A DNA stretch of 6,208 bases from Bacteroidales bacterium (GTDB lineage Bacteria > Bacteroidota > Bacteroidia > Bacteroidales > UBA932). Both the position numbers and the translations under genes were made by a program. The DNA lies in assembly GCA_018433265.1 (NCBI GenBank), contig JAHDRO010000068.1, positions 1 through 6,208 on the forward strand, written 5' to 3'. Shown in pieces: positions 1 to 6,208 of the stretch. Below the pieces are notes generated by a model. It was not told where the DNA came from, made no database searches, and saw nothing but the letters and a program-made list of their open reading frames with translations. The stretch's first letter is position 1; each line of letters starts with the position of its first letter.

Positions 1-548
1 AACTGTTTGATATGATAGAAGTTGCTGAGATTAATCAGAAAGTAGAGTTCGATCTCTCGCTTGCAAGGGGACTTAACTACTATACCGGCGCAATTTTTGA
101 GATTAAGGCACTTGATGCTGAGATTGGTAGTATTTGTGGGGGAGGAAGGTATGATGATCTTACAGGTATTTTTGGGTTAAAGGGTCTTTCTGGTGTCGGA
201 ATATCTTTTGGGGCTGATAGAATTTACGATGTTCTTCTTTCATTGCATAAATTTCCAAATGAGGCAATAAATACAAGCCAGTTACTTTTTGCAAATTTAG
301 GAGATGAAGATGTGCTGTTTGCGCTTCCAATTATTAAAAAACTTCGGGCTAAAGGGATAATTGCCGAAATTTATCCTGATGCTGTGAAACTTAAGAAACA
401 GTTTGAATATGCAGAGAAAAAAAATATTAAGTATTTGATTATTGCAGGTAAAGATGAGATAACAAGAGGTATTCTTAATATAAAAGAAATAAATACTGGA
501 GAACAGAATCAAATCGAAATCAATAATTTGATTGATTATATAGAATAA
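1..548 (+). CDS. hisS: Histidyl-tRNA synthetase, C-terminal part (5' end outside window)
   Basis: Class II aminoacyl-tRNA synthetase that charges tRNA-His with histidine in the cytoplasm. The frame is open to the left edge (Leu-Phe-Asp precede the Met codon at 12), so that Met is internal and about 181 C-terminal residues of a usual ~420-460 are present. Visible motifs, counted from the Met at 12, are the histidine-specific loop LARGLNYYTGAIFE at residues 17-30, with the expected catalytic Arg19 (codon 66-68); the conserved GGGRYDDL loop at 43-50; and class II motif 3, GVGISFGADRIYDVL at 61-75, with the ATP-contacting Arg70. The remainder, about residues 85-178, fits the HGTP-type anticodon-binding domain. 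It ends with TAA. The gene is intact as far as it can be seen. It is a core housekeeping gene, and a separate promoter and terminator isolate it from the downstream sigma-factor locus. The family call is secure. Confidence 0.96.
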   Translation, partial: LFDMIEVAEINQKVEFDLSLARGLNYYTGAIFEIKALDAEIGSICGGGRYDDLTGIFGLKGLSGVGISFGADRIYDVLLSLHKFPNEAINTSQLLFANLGDEDVLFALPIIKKLRAKGIIAEIYPDAVKLKKQFEYAEKKNIKYLIIAGKDEITRGILNIKEINTGEQNQIEINNLIDYIE

Positions 549-582
549 CAATATAAAAGTAAAGATAAAATGATTTGCAAAT

Positions 583-613
583 TTTGTAAAGTGTAAAATT
601 TATATTAATTTTG
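583..613 (+). promoter_or_regulatory. Housekeeping promoter of the initiator tRNA gene
   Basis: TTTG at 583-586 is followed by a 19-nt spacer and TAATTTTG at 606-613. This is an exact match to the Bacteroidota primary-sigma consensus (-33 TTTG / -7 TAnnTTTG). Transcription would start about 6-8 nt downstream, near 619-621, only a few bases before the mature tRNA 5' end at 625. The position directly upstream of a stable RNA gene makes chance unlikely, although the AT-rich background lowers the value of the motif alone. Confidence 0.8.
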
Positions 614-624
614 CAATCCTACAT

Positions 625-697
<73 letters not shown>

Positions 698-703
698 CAC
701 AGA

Positions 704-738
704 AGCTGACTTAAAAGAAATTTTTAGGTCGGCTTTTT
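704..738 (+). terminator. Intrinsic terminator after tRNA-fMet
   Basis: Bases 704-716 pair with 722-734 in a 13-bp stem that includes two G-U pairs, closing a 5-nt loop (717-721). A run of T follows (735-738, with T734 in the stem). It starts 6 nt after the tRNA 3' end and should end the monocistronic tRNA transcript, keeping it apart from the sigma-factor operon. The A-rich upper 5' arm would also put a T run on the other strand, but there is no minus-strand gene here for it to serve. Confidence 0.85.
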
Positions 739-757
739 CTGTAGTTGTGATTATTTG

Positions 758-765
758 TATATTTG
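758..765 (+). promoter_or_regulatory. Candidate -7 promoter element for the sigma-factor gene
   Basis: TATATTTG fits the Bacteroidota -7 consensus TAnnTTTG exactly and lies 19 nt before the ATG at 785, implying a leader of roughly 12-15 nt. No TTTG stands at the expected -33 distance; that position (about 735-738) is the T tract of the preceding terminator. The element is therefore half-supported, and the promoter may be weak or need an activator. Confidence 0.45.
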
Positions 766-784
766 ACACAAATCAAACTGAATA

Positions 785-1366
785 ATGGTTGTGGATACAA
801 GTAATAAAGAATTTATAGACTTGTTAAAAAGTGGAAATGAAGCTGCTTTTAATCAACTGTTTAATCAGTATAATCTTAACTTGTGCTCATATGCTTATAG
901 AATATTGAACAATAATAATGATGCCCGTGAAATTGTATTGACCACTTTTTGCAATATATGGGAAAAAAGAAAATCAATTGAAATTAATGAATCACTGAAA
1001 TCATATCTTTATAAGTCGGTATATAACAATTGTATAACAGTTCTGCGACAGAGAAAGCAATATCATAAATACATAGAACTCGGGCTTGGGGATTTATATT
1101 TTGACCGTATTATTCAAAATCCACATGCAGAATTGCGTATCATAGATTCTGAAACCAGAAAAATAATTCTATCAGCCATTAATGAATTACCAAAGCGTTG
1201 TAGAGAAATATTCATAAAGTGTAAGATTGAAGGTCTTTCATATTCTGATGTAGCCAGTAATTTAAACATTTCAGTTAAAACAGTTGAAACCCAAATGTCT
1301 ATAGCTTTGAGAAGATTACGCACAAGTTTGGACTGGTTACTTATTTTGATGATAGAATTCATTTGA
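785..1366 (+). CDS. ECF-type RNA polymerase sigma factor (Bacteroidota family)
   Basis: Cytoplasmic 193-residue alternative sigma factor that would direct RNA polymerase to the promoter(s) of its own uptake locus. Region 2 spans about residues 20-92 and includes DAREIVLTTFCNIWEKR at 46-62. Region 4 spans about 127-181, with the ELPKRCREIF entry and a helix-turn-helix from LSYSDVA (151-157) to ALRRLR (174-179). There is no region 1.1 or 3, and the length is usual for ECF sigmas. An in-frame TGA at 779-781 limits upstream extension, so the ATG at 785 is the natural start; no Shine-Dalgarno sequence is evident. The protein ends in a hydrophobic tail, DWLLILMIEFI. The gene lies 73 nt upstream of the FecR-like gene, the standard pairing in SusCD loci of this phylum, so its activity is inferred to be held by that protein. 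Oddity: region 2.2 has Leu-Thr-Thr where family members usually have Gln-Asp/Glu-Val/Thr. Confidence 0.92.
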   Translation: MVVDTSNKEFIDLLKSGNEAAFNQLFNQYNLNLCSYAYRILNNNNDAREIVLTTFCNIWEKRKSIEINESLKSYLYKSVYNNCITVLRQRKQYHKYIELGLGDLYFDRIIQNPHAELRIIDSETRKIILSAINELPKRCREIFIKCKIEGLSYSDVASNLNISVKTVETQMSIALRRLRTSLDWLLILMIEFI

Positions 1367-1439
1367 ATTTATAAATAATTCAATACTGTTTAAGGGTATT
1401 TTTCATTTATCACGTCTTAGCATAGTAAATGTTAAAGTG

Positions 1440-2597
1440 ATGAATGATGCAAAAAAAAATAATTCAAAACCAGATTCTCTTCTTGTAAAGATTTTGAATG
1501 GGACTGCCTCGAAAGAAGAAATACTTTTTTTTTCTGAATGGATAAAGGATTATCAAAATGAGTTCTATTTTGACAGATTCAAGGAAATGTGGCATGTTTC
1601 AGTAGATGAAGAGTATAAAAAGAATAATCTGCCTTTCAACAACTCAGAAAGGTTCAATGAATTCATAAAGAAATCAAGGCAAAAAGATAGGGTAAAAAAG
1701 AGTTTAAGTTTGGCTGCATCATTTGCCATAGCTGCTTCTGTTATATTATTCGTTGTTCTCAAAGTTCATGAAAACAATTCTGGAACTATAAAAGATCAAA
1801 GTCTTGCAAATCTTAATTTCTCACGAGATTCTGTAAAAGTTGAAATTTATAATGGGAAATTTGTTCATAAACTCAAGGACAAAACTCACTATACTGCATT
1901 GGACGGTGTTCTGACTCAGAAGATAGATACTATAATTAAAAAACAATCTCTTACAAAGAGTTATAATTCTGTTACAACTCCTTCAGGAGAAAGAGTAGTT
2001 ATGGCCTTACCAGATGGTTCAAAAGTTTATTTGACTGCAAATTCTTATTTGAGGTATCCTGTTGAATTTGGAAAAGACAAACGTGAAGTAAATTTGGTAG
2101 GCAGGGCTTATTTTGAAGTCAAAAAGTCTTCTGTTCCTTTTATTGTCAATACTTCTGATATGAATATCGAAGTTTTAGGAACTTCTTTCGACGTTGAATC
2201 TAGATACAACAGTCAAAATTCTTCAGTTATTCTTGTTGAAGGTTCTGTTAAGGTTTTTGCAGACGGAAAGACTCAAATAATTCATCCCGATGAGCAGATA
2301 AGTTTGCATAGAATTACAAGAGAGATAGTTGTAAAGAATGTTGATTCTAAACTCCTTACTATGTGGAGAGATGGTGTTTTGATTGTTAACGGTCAATCAT
2401 TTGATGAATTGATTGATAATTTGTCATCGTGGTATGGTGTAGAGATCGTGAACAATACTTCTGTTTCAATGAACGAAAAATTCAACGGAAGATTTGACAG
2501 AGAAGATATAAAAGTTGCATTGGATGCCATATCGATAAGTGCAAAAATAAAGTACAAAGTAATAAATGGCAAACTTATTCTTGAAGACAGACAATAG
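1440..2597 (+). CDS. FecR-family anti-sigma factor
   Basis: Inner-membrane anti-sigma protein predicted to hold the adjacent ECF sigma factor and to receive a signal from the STN domain of the SusC-like transporter. From the ATG at 1440 it is 385 residues; a GTG at 1437 directly before it is an alternative start, and residue numbers here count from that GTG. Order: a cytoplasmic N-terminal segment (about 1-88) with conserved Trp35 and Trp52; one hydrophobic membrane segment at about 90-108; a spacer; the periplasmic FecR domain at about 179-290, opening with VTTPSGERVVMALPDGSKVYL and continuing LRYPVEFG and GRAYFEV; and a C-terminal DUF4974-like, STN-related domain at about 310-386. The length is normal. 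The gap from the sigma gene (1367-1439) contains no TAnnTTTG, so co-transcription with sigma is likely. Oddity: A9 at 1451-1459 and T9 at 1525-1533 in the first hundred bases could be slippage sites. The family assignment is firm; which sigma it binds is inferred from adjacency. Confidence 0.93.
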   Translation: MNDAKKNNSKPDSLLVKILNGTASKEEILFFSEWIKDYQNEFYFDRFKEMWHVSVDEEYKKNNLPFNNSERFNEFIKKSRQKDRVKKSLSLAASFAIAASVILFVVLKVHENNSGTIKDQSLANLNFSRDSVKVEIYNGKFVHKLKDKTHYTALDGVLTQKIDTIIKKQSLTKSYNSVTTPSGERVVMALPDGSKVYLTANSYLRYPVEFGKDKREVNLVGRAYFEVKKSSVPFIVNTSDMNIEVLGTSFDVESRYNSQNSSVILVEGSVKVFADGKTQIIHPDEQISLHRITREIVVKNVDSKLLTMWRDGVLIVNGQSFDELIDNLSSWYGVEIVNNTSVSMNEKFNGRFDREDIKVALDAISISAKIKYKVINGKLILEDRQ

Positions 2598-2639
2598 TAT
2601 AATTATAATTTAACACACATTAAACTAAATACTTAAACT

Positions 2640-5600
2640 ATGAATAATTTTATCAAACTCGGGCACCTCCGGCTTTTGCTGGTAGTGTGTTGTTTGTCTC
2701 TGTCTGGAGGGCTTTCAGGAGCTATTCAGCAAGAGAGAATTACCCTGGATTTGAGAGATGTTCCTATTACGCAGTTTTTCAAGGAAATTGAAAAACAAAC
2801 ACCTTTCAGATTTTTTTACAAAAATTCGCAGGTAGAAAATTTATCAAATATTACGATTGTTGTGCAAGATAAAACTCTAAGCAGTGTATTGGAGCAGGTT
2901 TTTGAACAAATCAATCTGAATTATGAAATTACCGGGAATCAAATTGTTATAATTCAAAAAGAATCAAATCAAAATCAAGAACGTGTAATAACTGGCGTGG
3001 TTGTGGATAAGAATGATATGCCTCTCGCAGGAGTCGCTGTTATTATTCCTGGAACTACGAAAGGTGTAACTACTGATGAAAATGGTAAGTTTTCGATTGT
3101 TATTCCATCTGAAAAATACAATAGAATCGGTTTCAGAATGATAGGAATGAAAGATCTGGAAATAACTCTTGATAACAGGAAATTTTATGAGGTTATCATG
3201 GAGGAGAGTTCTCTTCAACTGTCAGATGTAATTGTTACAGGTATTGTGGACAGGAAAGCTGAGAATTTCACTGGATCTGCTTCGACAATTTCCTCAAAAG
3301 ATCTTGTTAGGGTCGGTAATAAAAATGTATTAGAATCTCTTAAAAACATAGATCCTTCAATATATTTTATTGATAATTTTTCTCAGGGATCCAATCCAAA
3401 TGCTCTTCCTCAAATGCAGATAAGAGGAACGTCAAGTTTTCCTTCGGATCAGTCTTCCACAGGGATCACTTTGAAAGGTAATTATGGGAATATGCCCAAT
3501 ATGCCACTATTTATTTTGGATGGTTTTGAATCAACTGTTGAAAGAATAATGGATATGGATATGAACAGAGTGGAAAGAGTAACTATTCTTAAGGATGCAT
3601 CAGCAAAGGCTTTATATGGTTCGAAAGCTGCTAATGGTGTAATTGTTATAGAGACTAAAAAACTGCTTGGCGATCAACAGAGAGTTACTTATACGGGTAG
3701 TATGGATATTTCAATGCCGGATCTTACCAGTTATAATTTAGCAAATGCAGAGGAAAAGCTTGAGATTGAAAGATTAGAGGGTGTTTACAGTTTTCCTAAC
3801 AATCTTGAGGAGCAACTAAAGGCTAATAAATTGTATAATGAAAGGAAAAAACTCATTAAGGAAGGGCTTGATACATATTGGCTTTCAAAACCACTTCGAG
3901 TGGGTGTTGGTACCAAACACAATATAAATATTGAATTGGGTGACAGTAAAAGTCTTAAAGGTATTGCAGATTTTACTTATAACAAAATTAATGGTGTCAT
4001 GAAAGATTCCTACAGAAGAAACATATCAGGGAGTGTCAATCTCTCCTATAGATATAAAAATATTCTTTTTAGGAATATTATGACTGCAGTAAGTAACTTT
4101 TCACAGGAAAGTCCATGGGGAACTTTTGGAGATTATGTAAAAATGAATCCTTATTGGAGGAGCAATGACCCTGAAACCGGTTTACTTCTAAGGTGGGCTG
4201 AGCCTTCAACTTTTACTCCAAACCCAATGTATGATGCCACAATCGGCACTCTTAATACTTCAAGTTATCTTGATTTTACAGATAATTTTTATGTTGAGAC
4301 TAGACTTTCAAAGTATATAAAGGCAATATTGCGAATGGGAGTTTCTGCAAAAAGAAGTGGTGCAGATGAGTTTTTACCTGCTAACCATTCAAAGTTTTCT
4401 ACGAGCTCATACATAAACAATGAAGAGCTCAAAATGAAGAGAGGTTCTTACAGACTTGATAATGGAAAGAGTAGCGATGTTTCTGGTGACTTGAATGTTT
4501 CATATACTAGAAACTTAGATAAACATTTTGTTTTTGTTAATATTGGGACTTTTGCTTCTGAAAGTTCTTACTCGGCTTATGTTAATATTGCAGAAGGATT
4601 TCCCAATAATCAGGCTGCGGACATAACATTTGCACGTCAATATGCAGAAGGCAGTAAGCCTTTAGGATTGTCTTCTCTTAATCGTGAAATTAGTTTTCTT
4701 GGAACAGCAAATTATTCATACGATAATAAATATCTTTTAGATGCAACTTATCGGATAAGTGCCTCTTCTCTTTATGGTAAGGATAATAGATGGGCACCAG
4801 GATGGAGTATTGGCCTTGGTTGGAATATACATCGGGAGAGTTTTTTAAAGGATTCAAATATTTTTGAGCAGTTAAAATTGAGAGCCTCTGTTGGTGTAAC
4901 TGGTAATCAAAATTTTAATACTAGTTATGCTGTAGGAACTTATAATTATTTTACCGACTACAACTATGATGGTTTTACCGGAGCATTTTTGTCAAACTTG
5001 CCAAATTCTGGTTTAAAGTGGGAACAGAAAAAAGATTATAACCTGGGAATTGATGTTTCAGTAAAAGGCATTTTGCAATTAAAGGCGGATTATTATGACA
5101 GTTATACAAAAAATTTAGTTGCAGATGTTTCAGTTTCACCTTCAACAGGTTTTAGTATTGTTAAGGATAATTTAGGTCTTGTCAGAAATAGAGGATATGA
5201 GATTAATGCAAATGTAAACATTTGGCAGAGAGGGCAAAATTTTGTTAATGTCTATGGATCTGTAGCATCGAATAAAAACACTATTAAGGAGTTGTCAGAA
5301 AGTATGAAAGCTTATAATGCCTTACAGGAGAAGGCAGCAGCTGACAGAGCCAACAATAAACCTGTTCTTAAATATGTTGATGGAATGCCGATGCAAGCTA
5401 TCTGGGTGGTTCAATCTTTGGGGATAGATCCAATGAATGGTTATGAAGTCTATGTCAAGAGAGATGGTTCACGTACATATATTTATGATCCTCTTGATCT
5501 TGTAGTTGGTGGAAATCAAGAGCCTAAGGTTAGAGGCCATTTTGGATTATCTGCCGAATACAAGGGACTTGGTTTTAGTACAACGTTCCGTTATCTTGCA

Positions 5601-6002
5601 GGTGGACAGTTGTATAATCAAACTTTAGTAGACAGAGTTGAAAATATAGATATTAACTATAATGTCGATAGAAGGGTTCTGCTCGGAAGATGGCAAACTC
5701 CAGGACAAAATGCTTTGTTTAAGAGACTGGGTACTTTCCAATATGAAGGAGATCCATTGGCAAGGCAAGAGAAGACCAGAGCCACAAGTAGATTTGTTCA
5801 GGACAGAAATGAATTGACTTGGGGATCTGCAACAATTTATTATGAATTTCCTAAGAAAATTCTTGACAGGCTGAGTATTCAAAGAATGAGATTTTCTGTA
5901 TACATGAATGATATCCTAGTCATTTCATCAATTAAGACAGAAAGAGGTTTAAACTATCCTTTTGCTAGAACAGCCTCTTGCTCTTTATCAATTACATTTT
6001 AA
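2640..6002 (+). CDS. SusC/RagA-type TonB-dependent outer-membrane transporter with STN domain
   Basis: Outer-membrane beta-barrel that, with its SusD-like partner, imports a ligand using TonB-ExbBD energy. All 1120 residues are present. Order: signal peptide (about 1-28, hydrophobic core LLLVVCCLSL, likely signal peptidase I cleavage near GLSGA); STN domain at about 34-106, which in this family relays ligand binding to a FecR anti-sigma in the periplasm; carboxypeptidase-regulatory-like beta domain at about 116-190 (GVVVDKNDMPLAGVAVIIPG); a TonB-box-like DVIVTG at 196-201; plug domain at about 209-341 (MQIRGTSSF, PLFILDGFE, VTILKDASAKALYGSKAANG); then the barrel to the terminal aromatic Phe (SCSLSITF), the usual outer-membrane assembly signal. 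It begins 42 nt after the anti-sigma gene. The A-rich leader has no clear Shine-Dalgarno sequence and no TTTG motif. The short gap to the SusD-like gene indicates one transcript. The substrate cannot be determined here. Confidence 0.96.
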   Translation: MNNFIKLGHLRLLLVVCCLSLSGGLSGAIQQERITLDLRDVPITQFFKEIEKQTPFRFFYKNSQVENLSNITIVVQDKTLSSVLEQVFEQINLNYEITGNQIVIIQKESNQNQERVITGVVVDKNDMPLAGVAVIIPGTTKGVTTDENGKFSIVIPSEKYNRIGFRMIGMKDLEITLDNRKFYEVIMEESSLQLSDVIVTGIVDRKAENFTGSASTISSKDLVRVGNKNVLESLKNIDPSIYFIDNFSQGSNPNALPQMQIRGTSSFPSDQSSTGITLKGNYGNMPNMPLFILDGFESTVERIMDMDMNRVERVTILKDASAKALYGSKAANGVIVIETKKLLGDQQRVTYTGSMDISMPDLTSYNLANAEEKLEIERLEGVYSFPNNLEEQLKANKLYNERKKLIKEGLDTYWLSKPLRVGVGTKHNINIELGDSKSLKGIADFTYNKINGVMKDSYRRNISGSVNLSYRYKNILFRNIMTAVSNFSQESPWGTFGDYVKMNPYWRSNDPETGLLLRWAEPSTFTPNPMYDATIGTLNTSSYLDFTDNFYVETRLSKYIKAILRMGVSAKRSGADEFLPANHSKFSTSSYINNEELKMKRGSYRLDNGKSSDVSGDLNVSYTRNLDKHFVFVNIGTFASESSYSAYVNIAEGFPNNQAADITFARQYAEGSKPLGLSSLNREISFLGTANYSYDNKYLLDATYRISASSLYGKDNRWAPGWSIGLGWNIHRESFLKDSNIFEQLKLRASVGVTGNQNFNTSYAVGTYNYFTDYNYDGFTGAFLSNLPNSGLKWEQKKDYNLGIDVSVKGILQLKADYYDSYTKNLVADVSVSPSTGFSIVKDNLGLVRNRGYEINANVNIWQRGQNFVNVYGSVASNKNTIKELSESMKAYNALQEKAAADRANNKPVLKYVDGMPMQAIWVVQSLGIDPMNGYEVYVKRDGSRTYIYDPLDLVVGGNQEPKVRGHFGLSAEYKGLGFSTTFRYLAGGQLYNQTLVDRVENIDINYNVDRRVLLGRWQTPGQNALFKRLGTFQYEGDPLARQEKTRATSRFVQDRNELTWGSATIYYEFPKKILDRLSIQRMRFSVYMNDILVISSIKTERGLNYPFARTASCSLSITF

Positions 6003-6014
6003 TATATAAGCAGT

Positions 6015-6208
6015 ATGAAAACTTTTAAAATATCAATATCAGTAATAGTATTTGCAATACTAATATCATCCTGCAAAGATTGGCTTGATGTTACTCCTCC
6101 ATCACAAATAAGAGAAGAAGATCAGTTTAATTCAGTTGAGGGTTTTCAGCAGGCATTAATAGGTAGTTACATTGCAATGACAGATGAAATGCTTTATGGA
6201 AGGGCACT
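6015..6208 (+). CDS. SusD/RagB-type surface lipoprotein, N-terminal part (3' end outside window)
   Basis: The first 64 codons plus two bases are visible. The translation begins MKTFKISISVIVFAILISSC, a lipoprotein signal peptide with the lipidated Cys at residue 20 (lipobox ISSC). It continues KDWLDVTPPSQIREEDQF, the hallmark SusD start (C-x-D-[WF]-L-D-x-x-P), and a helix of the TPR-like fold (GFQQALIGSYIAM). SusD proteins are lipid-anchored at the cell surface, lid the SusC barrel and help to capture the ligand. The ATG lies 12 nt after the SusC-like stop, so co-transcription and possibly translational coupling are expected. The window cuts the gene; the complete family member usually has about 500-600 residues. 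No internal stop or frameshift appears in the visible part. Confidence 0.93.
   Translation, partial: MKTFKISISVIVFAILISSCKDWLDVTPPSQIREEDQFNSVEGFQQALIGSYIAMTDEMLYGRA

Noticed and set aside
297..551. Minus-strand open frame under hisS, and similar antisense frames at 1114-1362, 1565-1762, 2964-3218 and 5625-5882
   Set aside because: All lie inside clear plus-strand genes, have low-complexity translations with no recognisable domain, and are shadows of AT-rich coding sequence.
1363..1383. 7-bp inverted repeat TTGAATT/AATTCAA with a 7-nt loop, overlapping the sigma stop codon
   Set aside because: It is AT-only apart from one pair, has no T tract, and is expected by chance in this composition; not convincing as a terminator or operator.
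1397..1404. TATTTTTC resembling a -7 element upstream of the anti-sigma gene
   Set aside because: The final G of TAnnTTTG is missing and no TTTG stands 19-20 nt upstream.
2598..2607. TATAATTATA palindrome after the anti-sigma stop codon
   Set aside because: Low-complexity AT sequence with no second copy or spacing that would mark an operator.
2640..2730. Cys-Cys in the SusC-like signal peptide as a possible lipobox
   Set aside because: Val at -1 does not suit signal peptidase II, and the family uses signal peptidase I; the small residues after the core (GLSGA) fit better.
2597..3000. Antisense sRNA promoter opposite the susC-like start, as in known sigma-type PULs
   Set aside because: A scan for CAAAnnTA (TAnnTTTG on the minus strand) found only imperfect matches such as CAAATATT; no supported element.

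Overview
The window is AT-rich and reads as a member of the Bacteroidota, probably Bacteroidales. The evidence is a Bacteroidota-type sigma / FecR-like anti-sigma / SusC / SusD gene order, promoter elements matching the Bacteroides consensus (TTTG, 19-nt spacer, TAnnTTTG), and start codons without clear Shine-Dalgarno sequences. Genus and species cannot be named from this sequence alone.

Layout, all on the + strand. (1) 1-548: the C-terminal part of histidyl-tRNA synthetase (hisS), cut by the left edge. (2) 549-784: an intergenic stretch with a near-perfect housekeeping promoter (583-613), an initiator tRNA-fMet(CAU) gene (625-697), a strong intrinsic terminator (704-738) and a likely -7 element (758-765) for the next gene. 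(3) 785-1366: an ECF-type sigma factor. (4) 1440-2597 (GTG option at 1437): a FecR-type anti-sigma factor with one membrane segment. (5) 2640-6002: a complete 1120-residue SusC/RagA-type TonB-dependent outer-membrane transporter carrying an N-terminal STN signalling domain. (6) 6015 to the right edge: the first 64 codons of a SusD/RagB-type surface lipoprotein.

Genes 3-6 form a typical nutrient-uptake locus under trans-envelope control. In the family model, SusD and SusC bind and import a ligand across the outer membrane. The STN domain of SusC, in the periplasm, contacts the C-terminal part of the FecR anti-sigma, which then lets the sigma factor activate the locus. The substrate (host glycan, other glycan or peptide) cannot be read from this window, because any hydrolases or accessory lipoproteins would lie further right. 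The first two genes and the tRNA look like core genome; the transport locus looks accessory.

No novel system is evident. The points most worth a second look are two 9-base homopolymers at the start of the anti-sigma gene (possible slippage switch), non-canonical C1-U72 and U50-U64 positions in the initiator tRNA, a divergent region 2.2 in the sigma factor, and the lack of a housekeeping promoter motif directly upstream of the susC-like gene.
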